From contig NZ_CP011319.1 of NCBI RefSeq assembly GCF_001865675.1, positions 5,394,001 to 5,458,000 of the forward strand: a DNA stretch of 64,000 nucleotides. Reading direction: 5' to 3'. The translations under genes were made by a program, and so were the position numbers. This document shows, one piece after another, positions 26,288 to 34,035 of the stretch. Below the pieces are notes generated by a model. It did not search any database and was not told the DNA's origin. It was given only the letters and a program-made list of their open reading frames with translations. This stretch comes from Janthinobacterium sp. 1_2014MBL_MicDiv (GTDB lineage: Bacteria; Pseudomonadota; Gammaproteobacteria; Burkholderiales; Burkholderiaceae_D). The number at the start of each line of letters is the position of its first letter. Positions within the stretch are counted from its first letter, which is position 1.

Positions 26288-27325
26288 CTAGCGTTGAATC
26301 ACGATCGGCTTGATGCCGGTCGACTCGGGCAAGCTGGCCGCCGCCCGCGCCGCATCGGCGCGGCTCGAGAATGGACCGCCGTACAGGCGGAACAGATTCC
26401 CCGCCTGCACCACGCCCAGGGTGCCCAGGGCCGTGTAGGGCTCCAGGCGCGCGCGGCCCGTTTCCGCATTGTCGGCGCGCGAATACGCGCCCAGCTGCAG
26501 ATAGAAGCCGCTGGCCAGCGCCGCCGGTGCAGGCGCGGCGACCGTCGCGTCGACGGGCAGCATCTGCGTCGACACTTCCGGCTGCACCACGGCCTGCGTC
26601 TCCACCGGCGTGTCGATGGAAATGGCGACCACGGAAGGCACGGGTTTCGGCGCCGCGCGTGCCGCCAGGATGGCGTCGATATCGGCCGGCAGCAGGCGCT
26701 CGACCACCACCTGGTGGCTGCCCTTGCCCAGGAAGCCCAGTTTCAGCGCCGCCGTGTACGACACGTCGATCACGCGCGTGGCGTGGAACGGGCCGCGGTC
26801 GTTGATGCGCACGATCACCTGTTCGCCGCTCTCGATGCTCGTCACGCGCGCATACGATGGAATCGGCAAGGTCGGGTGGGCCGCCGTCATCTTGTACATA
26901 TCGTAGATCTCGCCCGACGAGGTGCGCTGGCCATGGAATTTCTTGCCATACCAGGTGCCCGTGCCGCGCTGCGTAAACGGTTCGTTATTCGTGATCGGCG
27001 TGTAGGTCTTGCCGAAGACGACGTAAGGACGGTTCGAGCGCGTGGAATACGGCTCGTTGCGCACTTCCGCATCGGGCACGTCGCGCAGGTTAGGCGGTGG
27101 GCTGTCGCCCGGACCGTCATCCTTGTAATAGCCGCCGCGCCCGGAACCGGCCGCCGGCAATGCCGGCAAGGTGGGATCCTGGCGCACGGGGGACTTGACC
27201 TTGCCGCCGGACGGCATCGGGACGTTGGCCGGCGGCTTTTGCGGCGTCGTGCCGCAGGCGGCAAGGGTCAGCAGGACCGCGAGGCCCAGGCCACGCGCGG
27301 CGCAGGTATCGTAAGGCGCGCGCAT
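26288..27325 (-). CDS. rlpA: Septal ring lytic transglycosylase RlpA family lipoprotein
   Basis: The 345-residue lipoprotein has lipobox LAAC with Cys24, a central double-psi beta-barrel domain (GTGTWYGKKFHGQRTSSGE to VRINDRGPFHATRVIDVS) with the conserved NDRGPF segment, and a C-terminal SPOR domain (about 265-340, SGFYLQLGAYSRADNAE). In Pseudomonas RlpA cleaves peptidoglycan glycan strands lacking stem peptides at the septum. The start ATG at 27325 shares one base with the rodA stop (TGATG), so it is the last gene of the mreB-to-rlpA series. Confidence 0.93.
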   Translation of the reverse strand: MRAPYDTCAARGLGLAVLLTLAACGTTPQKPPANVPMPSGGKVKSPVRQDPTLPALPAAGSGRGGYYKDDGPGDSPPPNLRDVPDAEVRNEPYSTRSNRPYVVFGKTYTPITNNEPFTQRGTGTWYGKKFHGQRTSSGEIYDMYKMTAAHPTLPIPSYARVTSIESGEQVIVRINDRGPFHATRVIDVSYTAALKLGFLGKGSHQVVVERLLPADIDAILAARAAPKPVPSVVAISIDTPVETQAVVQPEVSTQMLPVDATVAAPAPAALASGFYLQLGAYSRADNAETGRARLEPYTALGTLGVVQAGNLFRLYGGPFSSRADAARAAASLPESTGIKPIVIQR

Positions 27326-28440
27326 CAGGTCTGCACCAGCTTGCGATGGCGCTGTATGCTCATCAGGATACCGGTCGCCACGCCCAGGGTCAGCAGCGCG
27401 GTGCCGCCATAGCTAAGGAATGGCAAGGGCACGCCAACCACCGGCAGGATGCCGCTGACCATGCCCATGTTTACAAAGGCGTAAGTAAAGAAAATCATCG
27501 TTATCGCTCCTGCCAGCAGGCGAGTGAAAAAACTGGGGGCGTTGGCGGCGATCATCATCCCCCGTCCCACCAGCAGCAAATACATCAGCATCAGGATCAG
27601 ATTGCCGACCAGGCCGAACTCCTCGGAATAGACGGCAAAAATGAAGTCGGTCGTGCGCTCCGGGACAAACTCCAGGTGCGCCTGCGTGCCATGCGTCCAG
27701 CCCTTGCCCGTCACGCCGCCGGAGCCGATGGCGATGATGGACTGGATGATGTGGAAACCCTTGCCCAGCGGGTCCTTGGTCGGGTCGATCAGCATCATCA
27801 CGCGGTCGCGCTGGTAATCATGCAGGTGCGACCAGGCGATCGGCAGGCAGGAGACAAAGGTGATCAGCAGGCCGGCCAGCACCTTCCACGACAGGCCGGC
27901 CAGGAAAATCACGGTGAAGCCGGCGGCCACCACCAGCAGCGCCGTGCCCAGGTCGGGCTGGCGCGCGATCAGGTAGACGGGCACCAGCAGCAGCACGGCC
28001 GCCACCAGGAACGATTTCCAGCGCAGGGCGCCGGCATTGTGCTGGAAAAACCAGGCCAGCATCAGCGGCGTGGCGATCTTCAGGAATTCGGACGGCTGGA
28101 TATCGATCACGCCGATATGCAGCCAGCGCCGCGCACCGAGCTTGATGGTGCCGAACAGCGCCACGGCCACCAGCAGCAGCACCGAGATCGTGTAGGCGGG
28201 CACGGCGATGCGCATCATCATCTGCGGCGTCACATTGGCCGCCATCCACATGACGAAAAAGCACAGCAGGATGTTGCGCAGGTGGTCTTCGATCTTGCCG
28301 GGGATGCCGATGCTGGCCGAATACAGGGTCAGCAGGCTGGTGCTGAGCAGCATCAGGATGATGATCATCAGCGGCGGATCGAACACCGCCAGATAGGGTT
28401 TGGCGCGCCGCCACAGCGAGCGCCTCTCGTTAATGGGCAT
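27325..28440 (-). CDS. rodA: Rod-shape-determining protein RodA (SEDS glycosyltransferase)
   Basis: The 371-residue integral membrane protein polymerises glycan strands with PBP2 during cell elongation. About ten hydrophobic segments are visible, together with the SEDS signatures ARQPDLGTALLV, GKGW and EFVPERTTDFIF. The open frame runs upstream into the mrdA gene, but the ATG at 28440 gives the expected N-terminus (MPINERRSLWRRAKP) and has AGGAAG 8 bp ahead. A near-copy of the region around this start lies 64 bp upstream. Overlap with rlpA and closeness to mrdA indicate one operon. Confidence 0.95.
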   Translation of the reverse strand: MPINERRSLWRRAKPYLAVFDPPLMIIILMLLSTSLLTLYSASIGIPGKIEDHLRNILLCFFVMWMAANVTPQMMMRIAVPAYTISVLLLVAVALFGTIKLGARRWLHIGVIDIQPSEFLKIATPLMLAWFFQHNAGALRWKSFLVAAVLLLVPVYLIARQPDLGTALLVVAAGFTVIFLAGLSWKVLAGLLITFVSCLPIAWSHLHDYQRDRVMMLIDPTKDPLGKGFHIIQSIIAIGSGGVTGKGWTHGTQAHLEFVPERTTDFIFAVYSEEFGLVGNLILMLMYLLLVGRGMMIAANAPSFFTRLLAGAITMIFFTYAFVNMGMVSGILPVVGVPLPFLSYGGTALLTLGVATGILMSIQRHRKLVQT

Positions 28441-28498
28441 GTGCTTCCTTATTGCCTTGAGGTCTGGCGCGCCGCCATGGCGAGCGCCTCTCGTAATG
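28401..28498. repeat. Direct repeat covering the rodA start
   Basis: TGGCGCGCCGCCACAGCGAG... (28401-28435) and TGGCGCGCCGCCATGGCGAG... (28465-28498) agree at about 32 of 35 positions, with one single-base indel. The first copy is the beginning of rodA; the second lies in the mrdA-rodA gap and is in a different frame relative to rodA. Confidence 0.85.
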
Positions 28499-28511
28499 AG
28501 AAACGTTTCAT
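28449..28511 (-). CDS. Candidate 20-residue micro-ORF between mrdA and rodA
   Basis: An ATG at 28511 overlaps the mrdA stop codon by four bases (ATGA) and opens a 20-codon frame, MKRFSLREALAMAARQTSRQ, ending in TAA at 28449. The TAA is followed directly by GGAAG and the rodA ATG at 28440. Most of it is the frame-shifted duplicate of the rodA start. It may be translated merely to carry ribosomes from mrdA to rodA, or it may be a chance frame. No homologue is recognised. Confidence 0.35.
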   Translation of the reverse strand: MKRFSLREALAMAARQTSRQ

Positions 28512-30478
28512 TGTTGTCTGGCAGGCGCCGGGGCGGCCTGCTCGTCAGTGATTTCTTCCAGGGTGCGCACTTCGTCGACGTCTTCCTTCGGCACCTTGGT
28601 CCGGTCTTTTTCCTTGTCGCTCGGGCGCTTGCCCAACAGGTAATAGTCGAGCGCCTTGCGCGCGATCGGCGCGGCCACGCCGGCGCCAAAGCCGGCATTT
28701 TCCACCACGATGGCAATCGCGATGCGCGGCTTGTCGGCCGGCGCGAAGGCGGTAAACAGGGCGTTGTCGCGCAGGCGCTCGGCCAGCAGCTTGGCATTGT
28801 ACTTCTCGTTTTTCTTGATGCCCACCACCTGCGCCGTACCCGTCTTGCCGCCCACCGTGTACTGCACGCCGGTGAAGATGCGCGCGGCAGTGCCGCCCTG
28901 CTCGCTGGTCACGCCCACCATGGCGCGCTTGATGATGTCGATGTTTTCCTGCTTGAGCGCGATGCGGTAGCTTTCCTTCGGCACCGTCAAGGTGCGCGCC
29001 CGCGTATTCGCGTCCTCGATGATTTTCACCAGGTGCGGCTTCATCACCACGCCGTTATTGGCCAGGTTGGCCGTCGCGTGGGCGATCTGCAGCGGCGTAT
29101 AGGAATTGTAGCCGGAGCCGTTACTCACCGAAATCGTGTCGCCGCCCACCCATTTCTTTTGCTGCGGCGTCTTGAAGCGGTTGCGCTTCCATTCCGTCGA
29201 CGGCAGCACGCCCGTCTTCTCATTATTCAGGTCGATGCCCGTCAGCTGGCCGAAGCCGAACGGCTTCATGAAATCGTGGATGGCGTCGATGCCCATGTCG
29301 CGCCCCAGCTGGTAATAATAGGTGTTGCACGAGACGACGATGGACTTGTGCATGTCGACCGTGCCGTGGCCGCCCACCTTGTCGTCGCGGAAGGTGTGGC
29401 CGCCCAGGATGAAGAAGCCGGGGTCGGAAATCGACTGGCTCGGCGTGCGCTTGCCCAGCTCCAGCGCGGCCAGCGCCATGAACGGCTTGAAGGTCGAGCC
29501 GGGCGCGTAGGTGCCGGACAGGGGACGGTTGACCATCGGCCGGTCCAGCGAGGTATTGAGTTCGTTCCAGCTTTGCTGGTCGATGCCGTCGACGAACAGG
29601 TTCGGGTCGTAGCCGGGCTTGGAGACGTAGGCCAGGATGTCGCCCGTGGCCGGGTCGATCGCCACGGCCGCGCCGCGCCATTCGCCGAACGCTTCCTCGA
29701 CCACTTTCTGCAGCTCGATGTCGATCGACAGGATCAGATTGTTGCCCGGCGTGGCCGCCGTGCGCGACAAGGTGCGCATGGCGCGCCCGCCGGCCGACAC
29801 TTCCACTTCTTCGTAGCCGGTGGTGCCATGCAACTGCTTCTCGTAGCTTTTTTCCAGGCCCTCCTTGCCGATATGGTCGGTGCCGTTGTAGTTGGCGGCA
29901 TCCTCGCCCTCTTCCAGGGCCTTGGCTTCATTGCGGTTGATGCGGCCGATGAAGCCCACCACGTGCGACGCCACCTCGCCCATCGGATACTGGCGGAACA
30001 ATCGCGCCTGCACTTCCACGCCGGGGAAGCGGAAACGCTGCGCCGTGAAACGCGCCACTTCCTCGTCCGTCAGGCGCGTGCGCAGCGGCACGCTGACAAA
30101 ATTCTTCGACTCTTCCAGCAGCTTCTTGAAGCGGCGGCGGTCCTTGATGTCGATCTGCACCAGGGTCGACAGCTCGTCGATCACCGAATCGAGGCTGGCG
30201 CTCAGCTTCGACGGCGTGATTTCCAGCGTGTAGGCCGAGTAATTGCGCGCCAGGACCACGCCATTGCGGTCGAGGATCAGGCCACGCGTGGGCACGATGG
30301 GCACCACGGCGATGCGGTTGTCCTCGGCCTTGGTCGCATAGTCCTCGTGCTTGATCACCTGCAGCCAGATGAAGCGCGCCAGCAGCAGCGAAAAGCAGAC
30401 GAAGACGAGCGCGCCCAGGACGGTCAGGCGCATGCGGAAAAAATGCAGTTCGCGCTCGGTATTCTTAAGTTCAGTCAT
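28508..30478 (-). CDS. mrdA: Penicillin-binding protein 2 (peptidoglycan transpeptidase)
   Basis: The 656-residue enzyme cross-links peptidoglycan during elongation. It has one N-terminal transmembrane segment (about 17-40), a PBP dimerisation domain beginning at PTRGLILDRNGVVLA, and a transpeptidase domain with the nucleophile Ser328 in STFK, the SCN motif in VSCNTYYYQLG and KTGT in GGKTGTAQVVG. A charged C-terminal tail rich in Lys/Asp/Glu follows. It lies between mreD and rodA in the rod-shape operon; its partner SEDS protein is the next gene. Confidence 0.96.
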   Translation of the reverse strand: MTELKNTERELHFFRMRLTVLGALVFVCFSLLLARFIWLQVIKHEDYATKAEDNRIAVVPIVPTRGLILDRNGVVLARNYSAYTLEITPSKLSASLDSVIDELSTLVQIDIKDRRRFKKLLEESKNFVSVPLRTRLTDEEVARFTAQRFRFPGVEVQARLFRQYPMGEVASHVVGFIGRINRNEAKALEEGEDAANYNGTDHIGKEGLEKSYEKQLHGTTGYEEVEVSAGGRAMRTLSRTAATPGNNLILSIDIELQKVVEEAFGEWRGAAVAIDPATGDILAYVSKPGYDPNLFVDGIDQQSWNELNTSLDRPMVNRPLSGTYAPGSTFKPFMALAALELGKRTPSQSISDPGFFILGGHTFRDDKVGGHGTVDMHKSIVVSCNTYYYQLGRDMGIDAIHDFMKPFGFGQLTGIDLNNEKTGVLPSTEWKRNRFKTPQQKKWVGGDTISVSNGSGYNSYTPLQIAHATANLANNGVVMKPHLVKIIEDANTRARTLTVPKESYRIALKQENIDIIKRAMVGVTSEQGGTAARIFTGVQYTVGGKTGTAQVVGIKKNEKYNAKLLAERLRDNALFTAFAPADKPRIAIAIVVENAGFGAGVAAPIARKALDYYLLGKRPSDKEKDRTKVPKEDVDEVRTLEEITDEQAAPAPARQQ

Positions 30479-30490
30479 TGCAGGCGCCCG

Positions 30491-31003
30491 TCAGATCGGC
30501 CGGTTGTGGTCGCGGTCCACGGCGCGGCGCTGCGGCGCCAGCAGGATCCACGTGATCATGGGCCACAGGGCGACGGCGACGAAGCTCTCGATGAAATTGA
30601 GCCAGCCGGGGAAGCGCCCGGAGACGATCAGGCGCGTCAGCAGTTGCAGCGCCTGCGTCAGCAGCAGCAGCGGCAACACGTGCAGCGCCTGCGTCATGAC
30701 GGGGAACCACAGCACGCGGCGGTGCATCATGATGGCGAAGTAGGACAGCAGAGTGTAGGCCAGCGCATTCTCGCCCAGCAGGGTCGAGTCGTGCACGTCC
30801 ATCATCAGGCCCATGAAAAAGGCCACGCCGATGCCGACCTTGCGCGGCTGGTGGATGCCCCAGAAGACCAGCACCAGCGCGACGAAATCGGGCACGCCGA
30901 CGAAATGTCCCCATGGCAGCAGGTTCAGCAAGAAAGCGCACAGCAGCGAAAAGCCGATGAACAGGGGGCTGACCGGCAGCAGGATGTAATGCGGGCGGTT
31001 CAT
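30491..31003 (-). CDS. mreD: Rod-shape-determining protein MreD
   Basis: The 170-residue protein has about five hydrophobic segments and the MreD pattern (PDFVALVLVFWGIHQPRKVGIGVAFFMGLMMD). It links MreC and the elongation machinery in the inner membrane. The ATG at 31003 overlaps the mreC stop by four bases (ATGA). The frame is open much further upstream, but that part is antiparallel coding shadow of mreC. mrdA follows 12 bp after its stop. Confidence 0.92.
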   Translation of the reverse strand: MNRPHYILLPVSPLFIGFSLLCAFLLNLLPWGHFVGVPDFVALVLVFWGIHQPRKVGIGVAFFMGLMMDVHDSTLLGENALAYTLLSYFAIMMHRRVLWFPVMTQALHVLPLLLLTQALQLLTRLIVSGRFPGWLNFIESFVAVALWPMITWILLAPQRRAVDRDHNRPI

Positions 31004-32055
31004 CGTGTCGCTTCCTTCGGTGGCACGGCGGCGGGTGCGGGCACCGCTGCCGGTTTCGGTGCGGGCGCGGGCGTCTGCGCCGCTGGCGCTTTCGCCGCCG
31101 GCGTGGCCGCGGCATTCGCGGTAGCCGGCGCTGTCGCGACGGCAGGGTCCTTGATCGGCGCCATCTTGCCGGCGATCTTGCGGCCCGTCTTGACGTCTTC
31201 GGCCGGTGGCCGCGGCGCGATCTCCGGCGACGTCATCAGGATGAGCAGTTGCGTGTTGCGCTCGATGCCGGCCAGCGGCTGGCACACGACACGGCCGAAC
31301 GGGCCATGCGCATTGCGCTCGACCAGGGTGACGCGCGCCACGGCCAGGCCGGCCGGGTACAGGCCGTCGAGGCCCGAGGTGATGACGACATCGCCGATCT
31401 GGATGTCGGCGCTGGGCGCCGTGAAGCGCAATTCCATGGTGCCGGACTTGCCGCGCCCGATGGCCACGCTGCGCACGCCATTGCGCAGCAGCTGCACGGG
31501 AATGGCTTGCTCTTCATCGGTCAGGAGGGTCACTTCGGACGTAAACGGGAACACGCGCGTGACTTGCCCGACCACGCCCAGGTTGTCGATCACGGGGCGG
31601 CCCAGTTCCACGCCGTTCTGGATGCCCCGGTCCAGCACGATCTTGCGCGTGGCCGAATCGCGCGTGTCATACAGGACTTCGGCCATCATGGTCTTGACGG
31701 GCACGCGTTCGCGCGCCTCCATCAATTTGCGCAAATGGTTGTTTTCAACGATGTTAAGCTGCGCCTGCTGCAGGATCTGCGCCGAGGCGATCTGTTCGTG
31801 TTTCAGGTCGCGCACCTGTTTTTCCAGGGCCGACAGCGAAGAAAAGTAATTGCCGACGCCGAGCGCCACGTCGCGCGGCACCAGGGCCGCCATCTGCACC
31901 GGATACAGCACAGTGCCGACTGCCTGGCGCACGGCCGTCAGCGCGTGCATGCGCGAATCGACCAGCAACAGGGCGATAGAAATGCCGGCGAACACCATCA
32001 TCTTGACGCGGGCAGAGGCGCCTTGTTTGAAAAGTGGCGGAGGACTGTATTCCAT
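31000..32055 (-). CDS. mreC: Rod-shape-determining protein MreC
   Basis: The 351-residue bitopic protein has an N-terminal membrane segment (about 20-36), a coiled coil (about 70-105, LSALEKQVRDLKHEQIASAQ) and the MreC beta-domains (VIDNLGVVGQV, GDVVITSGLDGLYPAGL). The C-terminal 75 residues are an Ala/Pro/Lys-rich low-complexity tail longer than in E. coli. The ATG at 32055 is preferred over an in-frame TTG three codons earlier. It overlaps mreD and is separated from mreB by a terminator-like hairpin. Confidence 0.94.
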   Translation of the reverse strand: MEYSPPPLFKQGASARVKMMVFAGISIALLLVDSRMHALTAVRQAVGTVLYPVQMAALVPRDVALGVGNYFSSLSALEKQVRDLKHEQIASAQILQQAQLNIVENNHLRKLMEARERVPVKTMMAEVLYDTRDSATRKIVLDRGIQNGVELGRPVIDNLGVVGQVTRVFPFTSEVTLLTDEEQAIPVQLLRNGVRSVAIGRGKSGTMELRFTAPSADIQIGDVVITSGLDGLYPAGLAVARVTLVERNAHGPFGRVVCQPLAGIERNTQLLILMTSPEIAPRPPAEDVKTGRKIAGKMAPIKDPAVATAPATANAAATPAAKAPAAQTPAPAPKPAAVPAPAAVPPKEATR

Positions 32056-32120
32056 GACATCCAATAATCAGGCGCAGTGCGCCAACGTGCAAGCCCCGGG
32101 CAAACGCCGGTGCCAAAACC

Positions 32121-32149
32121 AAAAAAAGGCCGGAAAATGGTTTCCGGCC
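32121..32149 (-). terminator. Terminator-like hairpin between mreB and mreC
   Basis: On the minus strand, GGCCGGAAA-CCAT-TTTCCGGCC (32149-32128) is followed by seven Us. It can end part of the abundant mreB transcripts and lower expression of mreC and the genes behind it. Confidence 0.85.
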
Positions 32150-32160
32150 CTTCTGTCAGA

Positions 32161-33204
32161 TTATTCGTAGGAGAAGATCGAGCCGAGCTTGTCCATACGT
32201 TCCAGTGCCATCCCGGAACCGCGCACCACGCAGGTGAGCGGGTCCTCGGCCACCAGCACCGGCAGGCCGGTTTCCTCCATCAGCAGGCGGTCCAGGTCGC
32301 GCAGCAGTGCGCCGCCGCCCGTCAGCATCATGCCTTTTTCGGCGATGTCGGCGCCCAGTTCCGGCGGCGTTTGCTCCAGCGCGTTTTTCACGGCCGAGAC
32401 GATGTTGTTCAGCGGGTCGGTCAGCGCCTCGAGGATCTCGTTGCTCGAGATGGTGAACGAACGCGGGATGCCTTCGGACAGGTTGCGGCCCTTGACTTCC
32501 ATTTCCTTCACTTCCGAACCAGGGAAAGCCGAACCGATGGCCTTCTTGATGGCTTCGGCCGTCTGTTCGCCGATCAGCATGCCGTAGTTGCGGCGGATGT
32601 AGTTGACGATGGCTTCATCGAACTTGTCGCCGCCGACGCGCACGGAGCCCTTGTAGACCATGCCGCCCAGCGAGATGATGCCCACTTCCGTGGTGCCGCC
32701 GCCGATGTCGACCACCATCGAACCCGTCGCTTCGGACACGGGCAAGCCCGCGCCGATGGCCGCCGCCATCGGTTCTTCGATCAGGTACACCTGCGAAGCG
32801 CCGGCGCCCAGTGCCGATTCGCGGATCGCGCGGCGTTCGACCTGGGTCGAGCCGCACGGCACGCAAATGATGATGCGCGGCGATGGACGGAAGAATTTCG
32901 AATCGTGCACCATGCGGATGAATTGCTTGAGCATTTGCTCGGTCACGGTGAAGTCGGCGATCACGCCATCTTTCATCGGACGAATCGCTTCGATATTGCC
33001 CGGCACTTTGCCCAGCATCTGCTTGGCTTCCTTGCCGACTGCCTGAATGGTCTTCTTGCCATTCGGACCGCCTTCCTGGCGGATGGCGACGACGGATGGC
33101 TCGTCCAGGACGATACCGAGGCCGCGCACATAAATAAGGGTGTTGGCCGTGCCCAAGTCAATGGCCAGATCGGTGGAGATATACCTGCGTAAAAAACCAA
33201 ACAT
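32161..33204 (-). CDS. mreB: Rod-shape-determining protein MreB (bacterial actin)
   Basis: The 347-residue actin homologue forms membrane-bound filaments that guide lateral wall synthesis. The nucleotide-binding motifs are DLGTANTLIY near the N-terminus, VVDIGGGTTEVG in the middle and LTGGGALL near the C-terminus. MFGFLRRYIS forms the amphipathic membrane-binding start typical of Gram-negative MreB and fixes the ATG at 33204. It is the first gene of a minus-strand operon reaching to rlpA and is divergent from gatC. Confidence 0.97.
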   Translation of the reverse strand: MFGFLRRYISTDLAIDLGTANTLIYVRGLGIVLDEPSVVAIRQEGGPNGKKTIQAVGKEAKQMLGKVPGNIEAIRPMKDGVIADFTVTEQMLKQFIRMVHDSKFFRPSPRIIICVPCGSTQVERRAIRESALGAGASQVYLIEEPMAAAIGAGLPVSEATGSMVVDIGGGTTEVGIISLGGMVYKGSVRVGGDKFDEAIVNYIRRNYGMLIGEQTAEAIKKAIGSAFPGSEVKEMEVKGRNLSEGIPRSFTISSNEILEALTDPLNNIVSAVKNALEQTPPELGADIAEKGMMLTGGGALLRDLDRLLMEETGLPVLVAEDPLTCVVRGSGMALERMDKLGSIFSYE

Positions 33205-33554
33205 GAGTGTCCTGTAGCGCATCGAGCTGCGCAAAAGCTGTTTATGGGGAGTTTCAAAGCGGGCGCTTTCAGGCACCCTGAAAATCCAAAAGGCGATTTT
33301 TCCGGGTTTCGCTTGGCGCTTGCGCAATCTTTTCTATGCTGCGGCAGCAGTCCATCAGCGCCGGCAACGCATTAACCCGCCATTCTACCTTATAATTTGA
33401 ATGCGATTTGCTCAAAAACCATGGAAAAGTGCGACTCTTGCAGCCGCGAGTTACGCGGCATTCCAGAGTTTTTGTGAGCAAAAGAGCAGTAAATACCCGC
33501 GTTTTATCAAAACGCCAACTTAATACTAATGCGCGGCACTCCGCGCCATTCGCC
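33205..33554. promoter_or_regulatory. mreB-gatC divergent intergenic region
   Basis: The 350 bp gap holds overlapping divergent promoters near 33390. On the plus strand TATAAT lies at 33391-33396. On the minus strand the same bases read TATAAG with TTGAGC about 15 bp upstream. The gatC side then contains a long nested stem-loop, listed separately. Confidence 0.5.
33391..33482 (+). promoter_or_regulatory. gatC promoter and structured 5' leader
   Basis: With the TATAAT at 33391-33396, transcription would start near 33403, just ahead of an outer stem TTGCTCA (33408-33414)/TGAGCAA (33475-33481). Inside it are ACTCT/AGAGT (33434-33438, 33465-33469) and GCCGCG-AGTTA-CGCGGC (33443-33459). The leader up to the gatC start is about 150 nt. 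I recognise no known riboswitch or T-box in it. Confidence 0.5.
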
Positions 33555-33857
33555 ATGTCCCTGACACTATCCGACGTAAAACGCATCGCCCACCTGGCGC
33601 AACTTGAAATGGCCGACGAGCAGGCCGTCACGTCGCTTGAGCAATTGAACAAGATTTTCGCGCTGGCCGAACAAATGCAAGCCGTCAATACCGATGGCGT
33701 GGCCCCCCTGAGCCACCCGCTGGCCGCCCACATGGACAATATCGCCCTGCGCCTGCGCGACGATATCGCCACCGAGCAGAACCGCCGCGACGACTACCAG
33801 GCCGTGGCGCCGAAGGTACAAGATGGACTCTACCTCGTGCCAAAAGTGATCGAATAA
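33555..33857 (+). CDS. gatC: Asp/Glu-tRNA amidotransferase subunit C
   Basis: The 100-residue protein stabilises GatA in the GatCAB complex that converts misacylated Glu-tRNA-Gln and/or Asp-tRNA-Asn to the amide form. It has the family pattern SDVKRIAHLAQLEM and ends PKVQDGLYLVPKVIE. The ATG at 33555 gives the standard length; the frame is open earlier only through the leader. It is first in the gatCAB series. A dispersed palindromic repeat separates it from gatA. Confidence 0.95.
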   Translation: MSLTLSDVKRIAHLAQLEMADEQAVTSLEQLNKIFALAEQMQAVNTDGVAPLSHPLAAHMDNIALRLRDDIATEQNRRDDYQAVAPKVQDGLYLVPKVIE

Positions 33858-33860
33858 CTG

Positions 33861-33977
33861 GCACCTGACATAAGCTGCTGCGCGTCGCGATTTGCGGCCT
33901 CCGATGCTCACTGTGCTCAAGCACAGCTGCGCTTCCCGGCCGCAACTCACTTCCGCTCGCTATGCTTCCGTCAGGCG
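33861..33977 (+). repeat. Dispersed palindromic repeat, copy 2 (after gatC)
   Basis: This copy has the clearest structure. Related ends GCACCTGACATAAGC and GCTTCCGTCAGGCGC pair at about 12 of 15 positions. Inside are GCGATTTGCGGCC/GGCCGCAACTCAC arms and a central CTGTGC-TCAA-GCACAG hairpin (33911-33926). It begins 4 bp after the gatC stop codon and has the same orientation to gatC as copy 1 has to def. Confidence 0.8.
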
Positions 33978-34035
33978 CTAGAACGGCGCAGTGCACGAAA
34001 AACAACCTTGCCGAATAGATAAATATAGAAACGCC

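Noticed and set aside
28400..31849. A very long open frame (1149 codons) on the plus strand opposite mrdA, mreD and mreC
   Set aside because: It is antisense to three well-supported genes. Its translation is rich in Arg/His/Ala without any domain and arises from the GC-rich codon pattern of the true genes.
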